A stretch of DNA of 44,079 bases from an uncultured Caulobacteraceae bacterium. GTDB taxonomy: Bacteria; Pseudomonadota; Alphaproteobacteria; Caulobacterales; Caulobacteraceae. The stretch spans positions 1 through 44,079 of the forward strand of contig CAIYVC010000017.1 of NCBI GenBank assembly GCA_903929535.1, in the 5' to 3' direction. The notes beneath the pieces were generated by a model. It did not search any database. It had not been told where the DNA came from and saw only the letters and a program-made list of their open reading frames with translations. A program made the translations under genes and the position numbers. Every line of letters begins with the position of its first letter. Position 1 is the stretch's first letter. This document shows, piece after piece, positions 25,153 to 33,270 of the stretch.

Positions 25153-25230
25153 ATGAGGAAGTAGGGAAGGAATAGGAGAAGCGATGCGGCTTCCGTGATT
25201 GAGTACGCGCCTTCCGCCACGACCCCTCAG
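25119..25230 (-). ncRNA. Candidate CU-rich small RNA
   Basis: Upstream of the terminator, the minus strand from 25180 to 25155 is almost pure pyrimidine (24 of 26), with CUCCU- and UCCUUCC-like stretches that are complementary to Shine-Dalgarno sequences. A CU-rich single-stranded part followed by a strong terminator is the layout of several alphaproteobacterial small RNAs. The 5' end is not defined; 25230 is a rough guess, and no clear promoter was recognised. Confidence 0.35.
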
Positions 25231-25265
25231 ACTGTTCGAGAAAAGACTCGGTTATTCAGGACCCC

Positions 25266-26188
<923 letters not shown>

Positions 26189-26192
<4 letters not shown>

Positions 26193-26950
26193 ACTGGCGG
26201 GCCGTACGCGCCATCTACCTGTTCGAGATGCACCGCACCTGGCGCACGCTGATGCAGAGCGTGCTGGCCCCGGTGGTCTCGACATCGCTCTATTTCGTGG
26301 TGTTCGGCTCGGCCATCGGCTCGCGCATGACCAAGGTCGATGGCATCGGCTACGGCTCGTTCATCGTGCCGGGCCTGATCATGATGTCGGTCCTGACCCA
26401 GAGCGTGTCCAACGCCTCGTTCGGCATCTATTTCCCCAAGTTCGTGGGCACCATCTACGAAATCCTCTCCGCCCCGCTCAGCTACTTCGAGATCATCGCC
26501 GGCTATGTCGGGGCGGCGGCCTCCAAGTCGATCGGCCTGGGGCTGATTATCCTGGCCACGGCCTCGCTTCTCGTGCCCGTGCACATCGCGCACCCGTTCA
26601 TGGCCGCCTTCTTCCTGCTGCTGACCGCCTTCACCTTCAGCCTGTTCGGCTTCCTGATCGGCATCTGGGCGGACGGGTTCGAGAAGCTGCAGATGATCCC
26701 GCTGCTGATCATCACGCCTCTGTCGTTCCTGGGGGGCAGCTTCTATTCGGTAGCCAGCCTGCCGCCGATCTGGCGCGCGGTGACGCTGTTCAACCCACTG
26801 GTCTATCTGATCAGCGCGTTCCGCTGGAGCTTCTATGGCCAGGCCGACGTGGCCATCGGCGTCAGCATGGGGGCGACGGCGGTGTTCCTGGCGATCTGCC
26901 TGCTGCTGGTGCGGTGGATCTTCAAGACCGGGTATCAGCTGAAGACCTGA
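26189..26950 (+). CDS. yadH: ABC-2 type permease, YadH type
   Basis: A 253-aa membrane subunit with about six hydrophobic segments; it starts [20 protein letters not shown] and contains SIGSRM-like and [22 protein letters not shown] motifs, the ABC-2 permease signature, followed by [16 protein letters not shown] near the C-terminus. Pairs with the ATPase upstream to form a dimeric exporter, since a single ATPase and a single permease gene suffice for this family. It is convergent with a MarR regulator gene, 12 nt away. Confidence 0.9.
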
Positions 26951-26962
26951 GGCGGGGCCTGC

Positions 26963-27448
26963 TCAGCTCTTGGGCTGGCCCACGACCTTCGGCACCTGCT
27001 CGGCCAGCAGGGCCACCTCGCCCATGTTGTCGAGCATGCGGTTGAGCAGGGTCAGCATCTGCTCGGCCTCGCCGTCGCTGAAGCCGCGCAGCAGGCGCGC
27101 CTCGCGCTCGTCGGAGATCTTCTCGGTCAGGCGGCACAGGGCCCAGCCTTCCTCGGTCAGGGATAGAGAGCGCAGCGGACCCCGGGCCTCGGCGATCAGC
27201 TTGCGCGCCTTCAGCGACTTGACGGCGCGGCTGACGGCGGCGGCGTCCACCCCAATGATTTCAGCGATGCGCGCGGCGGTGATGTCAGGGCGGCGGCCCA
27301 GAAGGTAGAGCAGACGGGCGTCCAGGAAGCCCAGGCCGATCTGGCCGTAGGTGGCCGAGGCAGTGGTCACCAGACGGTTGCCGAGCCAGTTGACCCGGGT
27401 CGCGATGACGGTGCTGCTGCGTCCGCTCCCAGCGGAATGTTCACTCAT
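26963..27448 (-). CDS. MarR-family transcriptional regulator
   Basis: A 161-aa winged-helix regulator. The DNA-binding part reads DITAARIAEIIGVDAAAVSRAVKSLKARKLI (helix-turn-helix at residues ~57-85), with the wing RGPLRSLSLTEEGWAL and C-terminal dimerisation helices. MarR proteins usually sense small molecules and control exporters. It ends next to the yadGH exporter, so it may control that operon, but it is convergent with it rather than divergent. An imperfect inverted repeat upstream is a possible self-operator. Confidence 0.88.
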   Translation of the reverse strand: MSEHSAGSGRSSTVIATRVNWLGNRLVTTASATYGQIGLGFLDARLLYLLGRRPDITAARIAEIIGVDAAAVSRAVKSLKARKLIAEARGPLRSLSLTEEGWALCRLTEKISDEREARLLRGFSDGEAEQMLTLLNRMLDNMGEVALLAEQVPKVVGQPKS

Positions 27449-27529
27449 CGAATCTGCCCTAACAGCGTTCGGCTTTCAGATCGTACGGCTAGCCTGTTGT
27501 TATCCTCTGTTGAGCCCTCATCCCAGAAA

Positions 27530-27549
27530 ATATTGCGATTATGCAACAT
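27530..27549. promoter_or_regulatory. Imperfect inverted repeat upstream of the marR-like gene
   Basis: ATATTGC (27530-27536), 6 nt, GCAACAT (27543-27549); 6 of 7 positions pair. AT-rich TTGC...GCAA repeats are common for MarR operators. It lies about 80-100 nt upstream of the MarR start codon, far for a core operator. Confidence 0.3.
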
Positions 27550-27604
27550 GTTTTTGGGGTCACCGAGGCAAACGGTTGAGATCAAAGGGAAAAGCTGCAA
27601 AAAA

Positions 27605-27632
27605 ATGTGATCGGCAAGCCGCCGTTCGGCTT
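27605..27632 (-). terminator. Weak possible terminator after the receiver-kinase gene
   Basis: On the minus strand, just after the stop, AAGCCG-aacgg-CGGCTT (27632-27616) forms a 6-bp hairpin, then 10 nt later a run of seven T (plus strand A run, about 27599-27605). The gap between stem and T run is longer than usual, so the call is weak. Confidence 0.3.
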
Positions 27633-28666
27633 CAGACTCCGATGCGGAGACTGGCGCGGACCCCGGGCCCCTGCGGGTCGTACTTGACCACGGCCTTCAG
27701 GCTGGCGGCCATGGCGCCGACGATCTTGCCGCCCAGACCCGTGCCGCGCTTGTCCGAAACGGGTTGCATGCCGATGCCGTCGTCTTCCACCCGCAGCAGC
27801 AGATGCCCCGGCCCGTCGCGGGCCAGGCTGACGCGCACTTCCCCGCCCTGGTCGGCGCCGTAGGCGTATTTACAGGCGTTGGTGACCAGCTCGTTGACGA
27901 TCACACCGACCGAGACCGCCTTGTCGGTGTGCAGGCGCAGGGCTTCCGACGTCAGCACCAGACGGCGCGGGGATTCCGGGGTCGACCAGGTGTCCTCAAG
28001 TTCGTGCAGCAGGGCGTGCAGATAGCCGCTCATCTCCACCGCTTCCACGTGATCGGAGGTGTAGAGCCGGCGGTGGACCTGCATGATCGCCTCAATCCGG
28101 CGCTGAGTGTCCTGCAGGGCGGTGCGAGCTGCGGTGTCCGAGAGCGCCGAGCCCTGCATCTGCACGAAGGCGGAGACCAGCTGCAGGCTGTTGGCGACCC
28201 GGTGGTTGACCTCGCGCAGCATGGTCTCCAGCCGCGCATTGGTGACGCGCAGGGCTTCCTCCGCCTCCAGCCGCGCCCGTTCCAGCCGCACCTGGGTGAG
28301 GGCCTGCTGAAAGGCGCTGTCCATAAGATCGAAGAAGGCTTCGCCGGGCGTCTTGACCACATAGTCCGCCGCCCCAGCCTTGAGCGCGGCCACCGCCACC
28401 CGGCTCTCGTCCGAGCCCGTGACATAGACCACCGGCGGGGGAACCGGCAGGCCGCGCAGCTGACCGAGCGTCTCCAACCCGTCCAGATCGGGCATGTAGT
28501 GATCGACCGCGACGATATCGAACGGTTCCTCGGTGGCCATGGCCACGCCCTCGGCGCCGCTGGCGGCAAGGGCGACGCTATACCCCCTCCGCTCAAGCGA
28601 CTTGCGGACCAGAGACCTCAGGCCCTCGTCGTCGTCGATATAAAGGACGCGGGCCGTCTGGCTCAT
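27632..28666 (-). CDS. Receiver plus HWE/HisKA_2-type histidine kinase
   Basis: A 344-aa protein with a receiver domain first (residues ~5-120; VDHYMPDLDG gives phospho-acceptor Asp55, VVKTP gives the conserved Lys), then a HisKA_2/HWE-like dimerisation domain with His155 in REVNHRVANSLQLVSAF, then an ATPase domain with NELVTNACKYAYG and GIGM...GTGLGGKIV. A cytoplasmic kinase led by its own receiver may take phosphate from the upstream kinase or be gated by it. Its start overlaps the CheY-like gene by ATGA (28663-28666). Output partner not in the window. Confidence 0.85.
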   Translation of the reverse strand: MSQTARVLYIDDDEGLRSLVRKSLERRGYSVALAASGAEGVAMATEEPFDIVAVDHYMPDLDGLETLGQLRGLPVPPPVVYVTGSDESRVAVAALKAGAADYVVKTPGEAFFDLMDSAFQQALTQVRLERARLEAEEALRVTNARLETMLREVNHRVANSLQLVSAFVQMQGSALSDTAARTALQDTQRRIEAIMQVHRRLYTSDHVEAVEMSGYLHALLHELEDTWSTPESPRRLVLTSEALRLHTDKAVSVGVIVNELVTNACKYAYGADQGGEVRVSLARDGPGHLLLRVEDDGIGMQPVSDKRGTGLGGKIVGAMAASLKAVVKYDPQGPGVRASLRIGV

Positions 28667-29109
28667 CCCGCCTCGTCGGCGCTGGGAATCTGGATCACCG
28701 ACAGGAACAGGCCCAGCTGCCGGATGGCCACGGCGAAGGCTTCGTAATTGACCGGCTTGGTGATGTAGACGTTGCAGCCCAGATCGTAGCAGCGCTGGAT
28801 CTCGACCTTGTCGTCCGTGGTCGTCAGCACCACCACCGGCGTGCGCTTCAGCGGGCTGGCCTTGATCTTGTTCAGAATGTCGGTGCCGCTCATGTCCGGC
28901 AGGTTGAGGTCAAGCAGGATCAGAGCCGGGCCGTTCAGGGCGGGACCGTCTTTGTCGTTGTACAGATAGTCCATCGCCGAGGTGCCATCGGTGAAATGGC
29001 GAATCTCGTTGGAGATGCCGGCGCGCCGGATATTCTTTTCGATCAGCCGGGCGTGGCCCTCATCGTCCTCGATCATGACGATGGTGACAGGCATTTGCGG
29101 GTCGCTCAC
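28663..29109 (-). CDS. Single-domain response regulator (CheY/Rcp1-like)
   Basis: A 148-aa receiver with no output domain. The acidic pocket is IEDDEGHARL, the phospho-acceptor Asp67 is in LLDLNLPDMSG, and the conserved Thr/Lys are in VVVLTTTDD and YITKPVN. The insert between helix 1 and strand 3 and the N-terminal extension match Rcp1-type regulators often paired with phytochrome-like or CHASE3 kinases. It overlaps both flanking genes by 4 nt, so it is the middle cistron of a tightly coupled operon. Confidence 0.9.
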   Translation of the reverse strand: MSDPQMPVTIVMIEDDEGHARLIEKNIRRAGISNEIRHFTDGTSAMDYLYNDKDGPALNGPALILLDLNLPDMSGTDILNKIKASPLKRTPVVVLTTTDDKVEIQRCYDLGCNVYITKPVNYEAFAVAIRQLGLFLSVIQIPSADEAG

Positions 29110-30596
29110 AGAGAGGCTCCTCTTTCGGGATTCAAGGTCTTGGGAAGGGAAATACGGAAGGTGGCGCCCTGGCCGAGCATCGACTCGCAGGTGATCAATC
29201 CGCCCAGCCGGTGGATGAGCGCCCGCACATGAGCCAGACCGATGCCTTCGCCAGGCTGGTCCTGGGCGCCCGAGCGGCGGAACAGGTCGAAGATGCGGTC
29301 ATGGTCCTTGGGATCGATGCCGCGGCCATTGTCCTGCACCTCATAGACCACCCGGTCCCCCGTCACCGAGCCGCGCACCGTGATGAGGCCGGGCCGGTCC
29401 TTGGCCAGGTACTTCACCGAATTTTCCACCAGATTGGAGAACACCTGCTCGATGGCCACCCGGTCGCTGACCAGATCGGGGATCGGCGCCTTGATGTCGA
29501 TCTCAGCGCCCTTGCTGGACGCCTGGTGACGCAGGGTGTCGTGGACGCCGTTCAGCAAGGTCTCCATGTCGAGCCGCTCCGGCGAGATCACCCGCCGGCC
29601 CTCGCGCGACAGCCGCAGGATGGCGTTGATCAGGCGGTCCATCTTCTGGGTGGAGGAACGAATGAAGCCGACCGCCTCGGGCAGCTCGGTTCTGACCGCA
29701 TCGCGCGCCTCCTGGGTCATCAGCTCAGGCGCGGACTGTTCGACGCGGTCCACCAGTTCCGATAGCGGCTTGGCGGCGGCGTCCAACTCGGCGGTGAAGC
29801 CCATCACATTGACCAGGGGCGAGCGCAGGTCATGCGAGACGATATAGGCGAAGCGCTGGATCTCCTCGTTGGCCCGCCGGAAGTCGGCCGTGCGCTCCTG
29901 CACGGTGGCCTCCAAATTGCCGTTGAGCGCGCCGAGCTCCCGCCGTGAAAGGTTCAGGTCGCGGGTGTAGCGCAGGATCACCCATAGCGAGATGATCGCC
30001 ACAGCAAGCATGATCACGCCGGAAATCAGCAGGACGACGATCAACTGCCGCCCGGTGTCCTGCTGCCCGTGATCGCGGATCTGCAGTAGCCCGCTTTCCT
30101 CGTTGTTCATCTGCAGGGTCAGCTGGCGCAGGTCCCGCACCGTGCCGACGCTCTGGTCGTTCTCGAAGTTCTCCCGCGCCAGCTCCAGACGATCGGCGCG
30201 AACCAGGCCGACGGAGTCGTCTAGCAGGCTGATGAAACGGGCGATGAGGACGCGGGCCTGAGCCACGCGCCGCTGCTGGCGCGGATTGTCGGCGGTCAGA
30301 ACCCCGATGCGCTCGACTGTCGCCGACAGCCGTCCCGCGGCGTCGCGGTAGGTGTCGTAGAACCTCGGATCGACATCCAGCAGATAGCCGCGCCGCGCCG
30401 TCTCGGCGCGCTCCATGGCCAGCCGCAAGTCTGTGATCTGCTCCTGGACCTCATAGGTGTGGTTGACCAGGGCGGTGTAGTCGCGGTTTCGCGCTACGGT
30501 CCATCCGGCCATGACCCCGGCGGTCAGCAGGGCCAGAAAGCCCAGCGCCACGACGCCGACCATCAGCCGGTTGAACAGCCGTTCCGTGATCTCCAT
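29106..30596 (-). CDS. CHASE3-domain sensor histidine kinase
   Basis: A 496-aa membrane kinase. First helix at residues ~13-33, then a periplasmic four-helix CHASE3 domain (ETARRGYLLDVDPRFYDTYRDA is diagnostic), second helix at ~185-208, a coiled-coil region, HisKA with His255 in YIVSHDLRSPLVNVMGF, and an ATPase domain with NLVENSVKY and GRGIDPKD...GEGIGLAHV. The ligand of CHASE3 is unknown. It is the first gene of the kinase-regulator-kinase operon, and a GGGGAGGA site lies about 11 nt before its ATG. Confidence 0.9.
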   Translation of the reverse strand: MEITERLFNRLMVGVVALGFLALLTAGVMAGWTVARNRDYTALVNHTYEVQEQITDLRLAMERAETARRGYLLDVDPRFYDTYRDAAGRLSATVERIGVLTADNPRQQRRVAQARVLIARFISLLDDSVGLVRADRLELARENFENDQSVGTVRDLRQLTLQMNNEESGLLQIRDHGQQDTGRQLIVVLLISGVIMLAVAIISLWVILRYTRDLNLSRRELGALNGNLEATVQERTADFRRANEEIQRFAYIVSHDLRSPLVNVMGFTAELDAAAKPLSELVDRVEQSAPELMTQEARDAVRTELPEAVGFIRSSTQKMDRLINAILRLSREGRRVISPERLDMETLLNGVHDTLRHQASSKGAEIDIKAPIPDLVSDRVAIEQVFSNLVENSVKYLAKDRPGLITVRGSVTGDRVVYEVQDNGRGIDPKDHDRIFDLFRRSGAQDQPGEGIGLAHVRALIHRLGGLITCESMLGQGATFRISLPKTLNPERGASL

Positions 30597-30660
30597 GAAC
30601 TCGATATTCCTCCCCGCCAGGGCCGCAACGCGCCAGTTGGCGAAAGGATCAGCGCGATCC

Positions 30661-30679
30661 CGCGTTTTTTTGAAACGCG
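30661..30679. other. A/T-containing hairpin between two kinase genes
   Basis: CGCGTTT, 5-nt loop, AAACGCG: a perfect 7-bp stem adjoining the stop of the collagen-tract kinase. Read on the minus strand it is followed by GGATCGCGC, without a T run, so it is not a standard terminator. It could stabilise the 3' end of the transcript or reduce read-through into the next gene. Confidence 0.3.
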
Positions 30680-32275
30680 CTAGCGGAGCGGCAGGGATAA
30701 GATGAAGCGGGCGCCGTGCGGGTCGGCCTGCTCCAGAACGATGTCCCCGCCATGTCCGCGCGCCAGATTGCGGGCGATCGCCAGCCCCAGGCCCACGCCG
30801 CCCGTGCTGCGGTTTCGCGACGGCTCCAGTCTGCGGAAGGGTTCAAACACCGCATCCGCCATGTCCGGCGGAACCCCGGGCCCGCTGTCCTCGACGATCA
30901 CCATGACCATGTCGTCCCCGGCCTGCTCCAGCTTTACGCGAGCGCTTCCGGCGAACTTCAGGGCGTTGTCGAGCAGGTTGTTGAGCACCCGCCGCACCGC
31001 CGGCAGGTTGGCTTCCACCGTCAACCGCTCCGGTCCCTCGAAGGAGACGTCCGCGCCCGCGTCGGTCAGATCGTCCACCAGCGTCTGGGCCAGGGCCGCC
31101 AGGTCGAACCGCTTGCGTTCGGCGCTGGGCAGGGCGTCGCGGGTGAAGGTCAGCATCTGGCTGATCAGCTCGTCCATCTGCTCGATATCGGAGGCGATGG
31201 ATTCCCGTGCGGCCGGGTCGATGTCGGCGATGCGGAACCGCACCCGCGCCAGGGGGGTCCGCAGATCGTGGGACACAGCCGCCATCATCATGGTGCGGTC
31301 CGTCACCAGCCGCTGGATGCGCAACTGCATGCGGTTGAAGGCTTCGGTGGCCTGACGCAGCTCGTACGGTCCTTCCTCGGGCAGCAGGGGGGCGTCGGGG
31401 TTGCGGCCGAAACGGTCCGCGCCCTGGGCGAAGGCGCGGATGCGCCGAGCCGTCCGGTTGGCCAGCCAGAGAGCCGGCAGCAGCAGTGCGGCCAGGGTCA
31501 GGGCGAAGGTCAGCACGACCTGGCGCAGCCACAGGGCGTCGGCGGACGAGACGGGGCTGCGCACCACCAGCCACTGATTGCCGGCCTTGATCGCCAGGGC
31601 GCGCCGCCCGCGCGGGAAGTTGAAGAACGGGCCGCGGCGGAAGTCCTGTCCGAACCGCCCCCGCCCAGAACCAAAGCCTGGGCCGAAGCCCCGGTCGAAC
31701 CGCCGCTGGATCACGCTCGGCGCGGTGGGACCCGGCAGGGGTCCGAACCGGCCCTGAGGCGGCAGTTCACGATCCTCATCGCCGGGACCTCCCGGACCTC
31801 CAGGCCCGCCGGGACCGCCAGGGCCACCTGGACCACCCGGCCCTGGAGGGTCACCCTGACCGCCGGGACCTCTGGGCCCGCCGAAGCCTCGGCCCTGGAA
31901 GCGGCGAGACGGCCCACCCTGATCCACTCCCCGCACCGCATCTTCCGCCAGCCCCAGCCGGTCGGCGGCCAGCTGCGCCAGACGTTGAGAGAAGGGATCG
32001 GGCGAGGCTTCGGGCGTGGTCTCGGCGATGGAAAAATTCAGGCGGCGGTCGCTGGCGGCGCGGGCTTCGCTGGCGGCGTCGGCGGGATGAGCCTCGATCT
32101 GGCGGACGGCTTCACGGATACGGTCCAGCGCCTGGTCCATCGGCACAGGCGCCGGCGGGCGAGGCGGCAGGGTCAGCAGCACCACCAGTCCGGCCAGCTG
32201 CGCAGCCAGAACCGCAACCGCGACCAGAGCCAGAATCTGATGGCTGAGGGTCCAGCGCCATCGGGGCATGCGCAT
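30680..32275 (-). CDS. EnvZ-like histidine kinase with collagen-like sensor insert
   Basis: A 531-aa membrane kinase. One helix at residues ~14-36, then a long periplasmic region, a second helix near 255-280, HAMP (ANRTARRIRAFAQGADRFGRNP), HisKA with His336 in AAVSHDLRTPLARVRFRI, and an ATPase domain (NLLDNALKFA, DSGPGVP, GGVGLGLAIARN). The periplasmic part contains a Gly-Pro-Gly tract at residues ~132-165, flanked by Phe/Arg/Gly-rich sequence (RRFDRGFGPGFGSGRGRFG). This is unusual for EnvZ-type sensors. It follows the OmpR-like gene by 11 nt and is probably co-transcribed with it. Confidence 0.88.
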   Translation of the reverse strand: MRMPRWRWTLSHQILALVAVAVLAAQLAGLVVLLTLPPRPPAPVPMDQALDRIREAVRQIEAHPADAASEARAASDRRLNFSIAETTPEASPDPFSQRLAQLAADRLGLAEDAVRGVDQGGPSRRFQGRGFGGPRGPGGQGDPPGPGGPGGPGGPGGPGGPGGPGDEDRELPPQGRFGPLPGPTAPSVIQRRFDRGFGPGFGSGRGRFGQDFRRGPFFNFPRGRRALAIKAGNQWLVVRSPVSSADALWLRQVVLTFALTLAALLLPALWLANRTARRIRAFAQGADRFGRNPDAPLLPEEGPYELRQATEAFNRMQLRIQRLVTDRTMMMAAVSHDLRTPLARVRFRIADIDPAARESIASDIEQMDELISQMLTFTRDALPSAERKRFDLAALAQTLVDDLTDAGADVSFEGPERLTVEANLPAVRRVLNNLLDNALKFAGSARVKLEQAGDDMVMVIVEDSGPGVPPDMADAVFEPFRRLEPSRNRSTGGVGLGLAIARNLARGHGGDIVLEQADPHGARFILSLPLR

Positions 32276-32286
32276 GGTGAGGGCGA

Positions 32287-33066
32287 TCAGACGCGCCGGA
32301 CTGCGGAGACGAAGATGTAGCCCTCGTTGCGCACCGTCCGGAACAGATTGCCTGCCTCGCCATAGGCCGCCGTCAGCTTGCGCCGCAGGCGGCTGAGCTG
32401 CAGATCGACGGTGCGGTCGAAGGCGAAGCTGGAGCGTCCGCGCACCAGGCTCAGCACACGGTCGCGGTCGAGGACCTCGCGCGGGTGTTCGACGAAGGTG
32501 CGCAGCAGGGCGAACTCGCTGCCGGTCAGGGGCACGATCACGCCGTCCGGGGTCTGCAGCTCGCGCGCCCAGATCGACAGCGTCCAGCCGGAGAACTCAT
32601 AACCGACATAGGGCGTGGCCGGATCGGGGGCCACATTGGTCGAGCGGCGCAGCAGGGCGCGGATCCGGGCCAGCAGTTCGCGCGGATTGGCGGGCTTGGG
32701 CAGATAGTCGTCCGCGCCCAGCTCCAGTCCGACGATACGGTCGGTGTCCTCTCCGGCCGCGGAAAGCATGATGATGGCGGGGCGCGCCTCGCCGCTGCTG
32801 GTCAGCCGGCGGCAGATGCTGAGGCCGTCCTCGCCGGGCAGCATGACGTCGAGAATCACGACATCGACGCTCTGACGGGCGAGCGCCGCATTTGCGCCTT
32901 CACCGTCCGCTACCGCCACAACCTCCATGCCGTGACGCTCTAGGAATTCGGCGACAAGCTGTCGTAGCTTCTCATCGTCGTCCACAAGCAGTACGGTGGC
33001 CACGCGCTTGGGCTCGGCCGGCCGGTCCGAGAAGCTTTCCTTGACGAGTATCACATCTACATCCAC
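32287..33066 (-). CDS. OmpR-family response regulator
   Basis: A receiver (VDDDEK pocket, phospho-acceptor at residue 73 in ILDVMLPGEDG, Lys in YLPKPAN) and a winged-helix DNA-binding domain (LTGSEFALLRTFVEHPREVLDRDRV, RTVDLQLSRLRRKL). 259 aa from GTG 33066, which has GGGG 7 nt upstream; this adds about 21 residues ahead of the usual start. A GTG at 33003 would put the Asp at residue 52, the normal place, but it has no clear ribosome site. First gene of the pair with the collagen-tract kinase; divergent from the autotransporter, which is an obvious candidate target. Confidence 0.9.
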   Translation of the reverse strand: MDVDVILVKESFSDRPAEPKRVATVLLVDDDEKLRQLVAEFLERHGMEVVAVADGEGANAALARQSVDVVILDVMLPGEDGLSICRRLTSSGEARPAIIMLSAAGEDTDRIVGLELGADDYLPKPANPRELLARIRALLRRSTNVAPDPATPYVGYEFSGWTLSIWARELQTPDGVIVPLTGSEFALLRTFVEHPREVLDRDRVLSLVRGRSSFAFDRTVDLQLSRLRRKLTAAYGEAGNLFRTVRNEGYIFVSAVRRV

Positions 33067-33270
33067 GGCTGAGCCCCACGCCTACCCAAGATGACATTGG
33101 CGGGATAAATGCCGCAGCGTGATTGCGGCTGATGTCGCCTATTGACCCAAGTGTGTCGCAGTTTCCGGCGCATTTCAGGATGGAAGCAATTGGACACACT
33201 CTGTATTAAAGCCGCAAGCCAGCAGACACCCGTCACCCCTAGAACCCTGGCGACTTCACGAGGCGGGCGC

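Larger units (their letters stand above)
24749..25265. other. 517-nt intergenic region with several hairpins
   Basis: No convincing protein gene. On the plus strand four stems follow each other: 24889-24898 with 24909-24918 (10 bp, one G-U), 24933-24939 with 24956-24962 (7 bp, one G-U), 24976-24980 with 24988-24992 (5 bp), and 24995-25006 with 25016-25027 (12 bp perfect, 9-nt loop). A minus-strand terminator follows at 25119-25152 and a purine-rich tract at 25155-25180. A T run (24837-24844) lies near the aminotransferase. This is consistent with one or two structured RNAs, or with leaders of the flanking genes. Confidence 0.45.

Noticed and set aside
25035-25220. Possible leader peptide (hydrophobic LLLFLPYFL) on the minus strand
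   Set aside because: The frame runs through the terminator, so most transcripts would lack a stop codon, and the GTG start has only 2 nt to its GAGGGG. An RNA function is more likely.
30716-32320. 534-aa plus-strand frame across the collagen-tract kinase
   Set aside because: Antisense shadow of a complete histidine kinase; composition is His/Gln/Gly-rich without domains.
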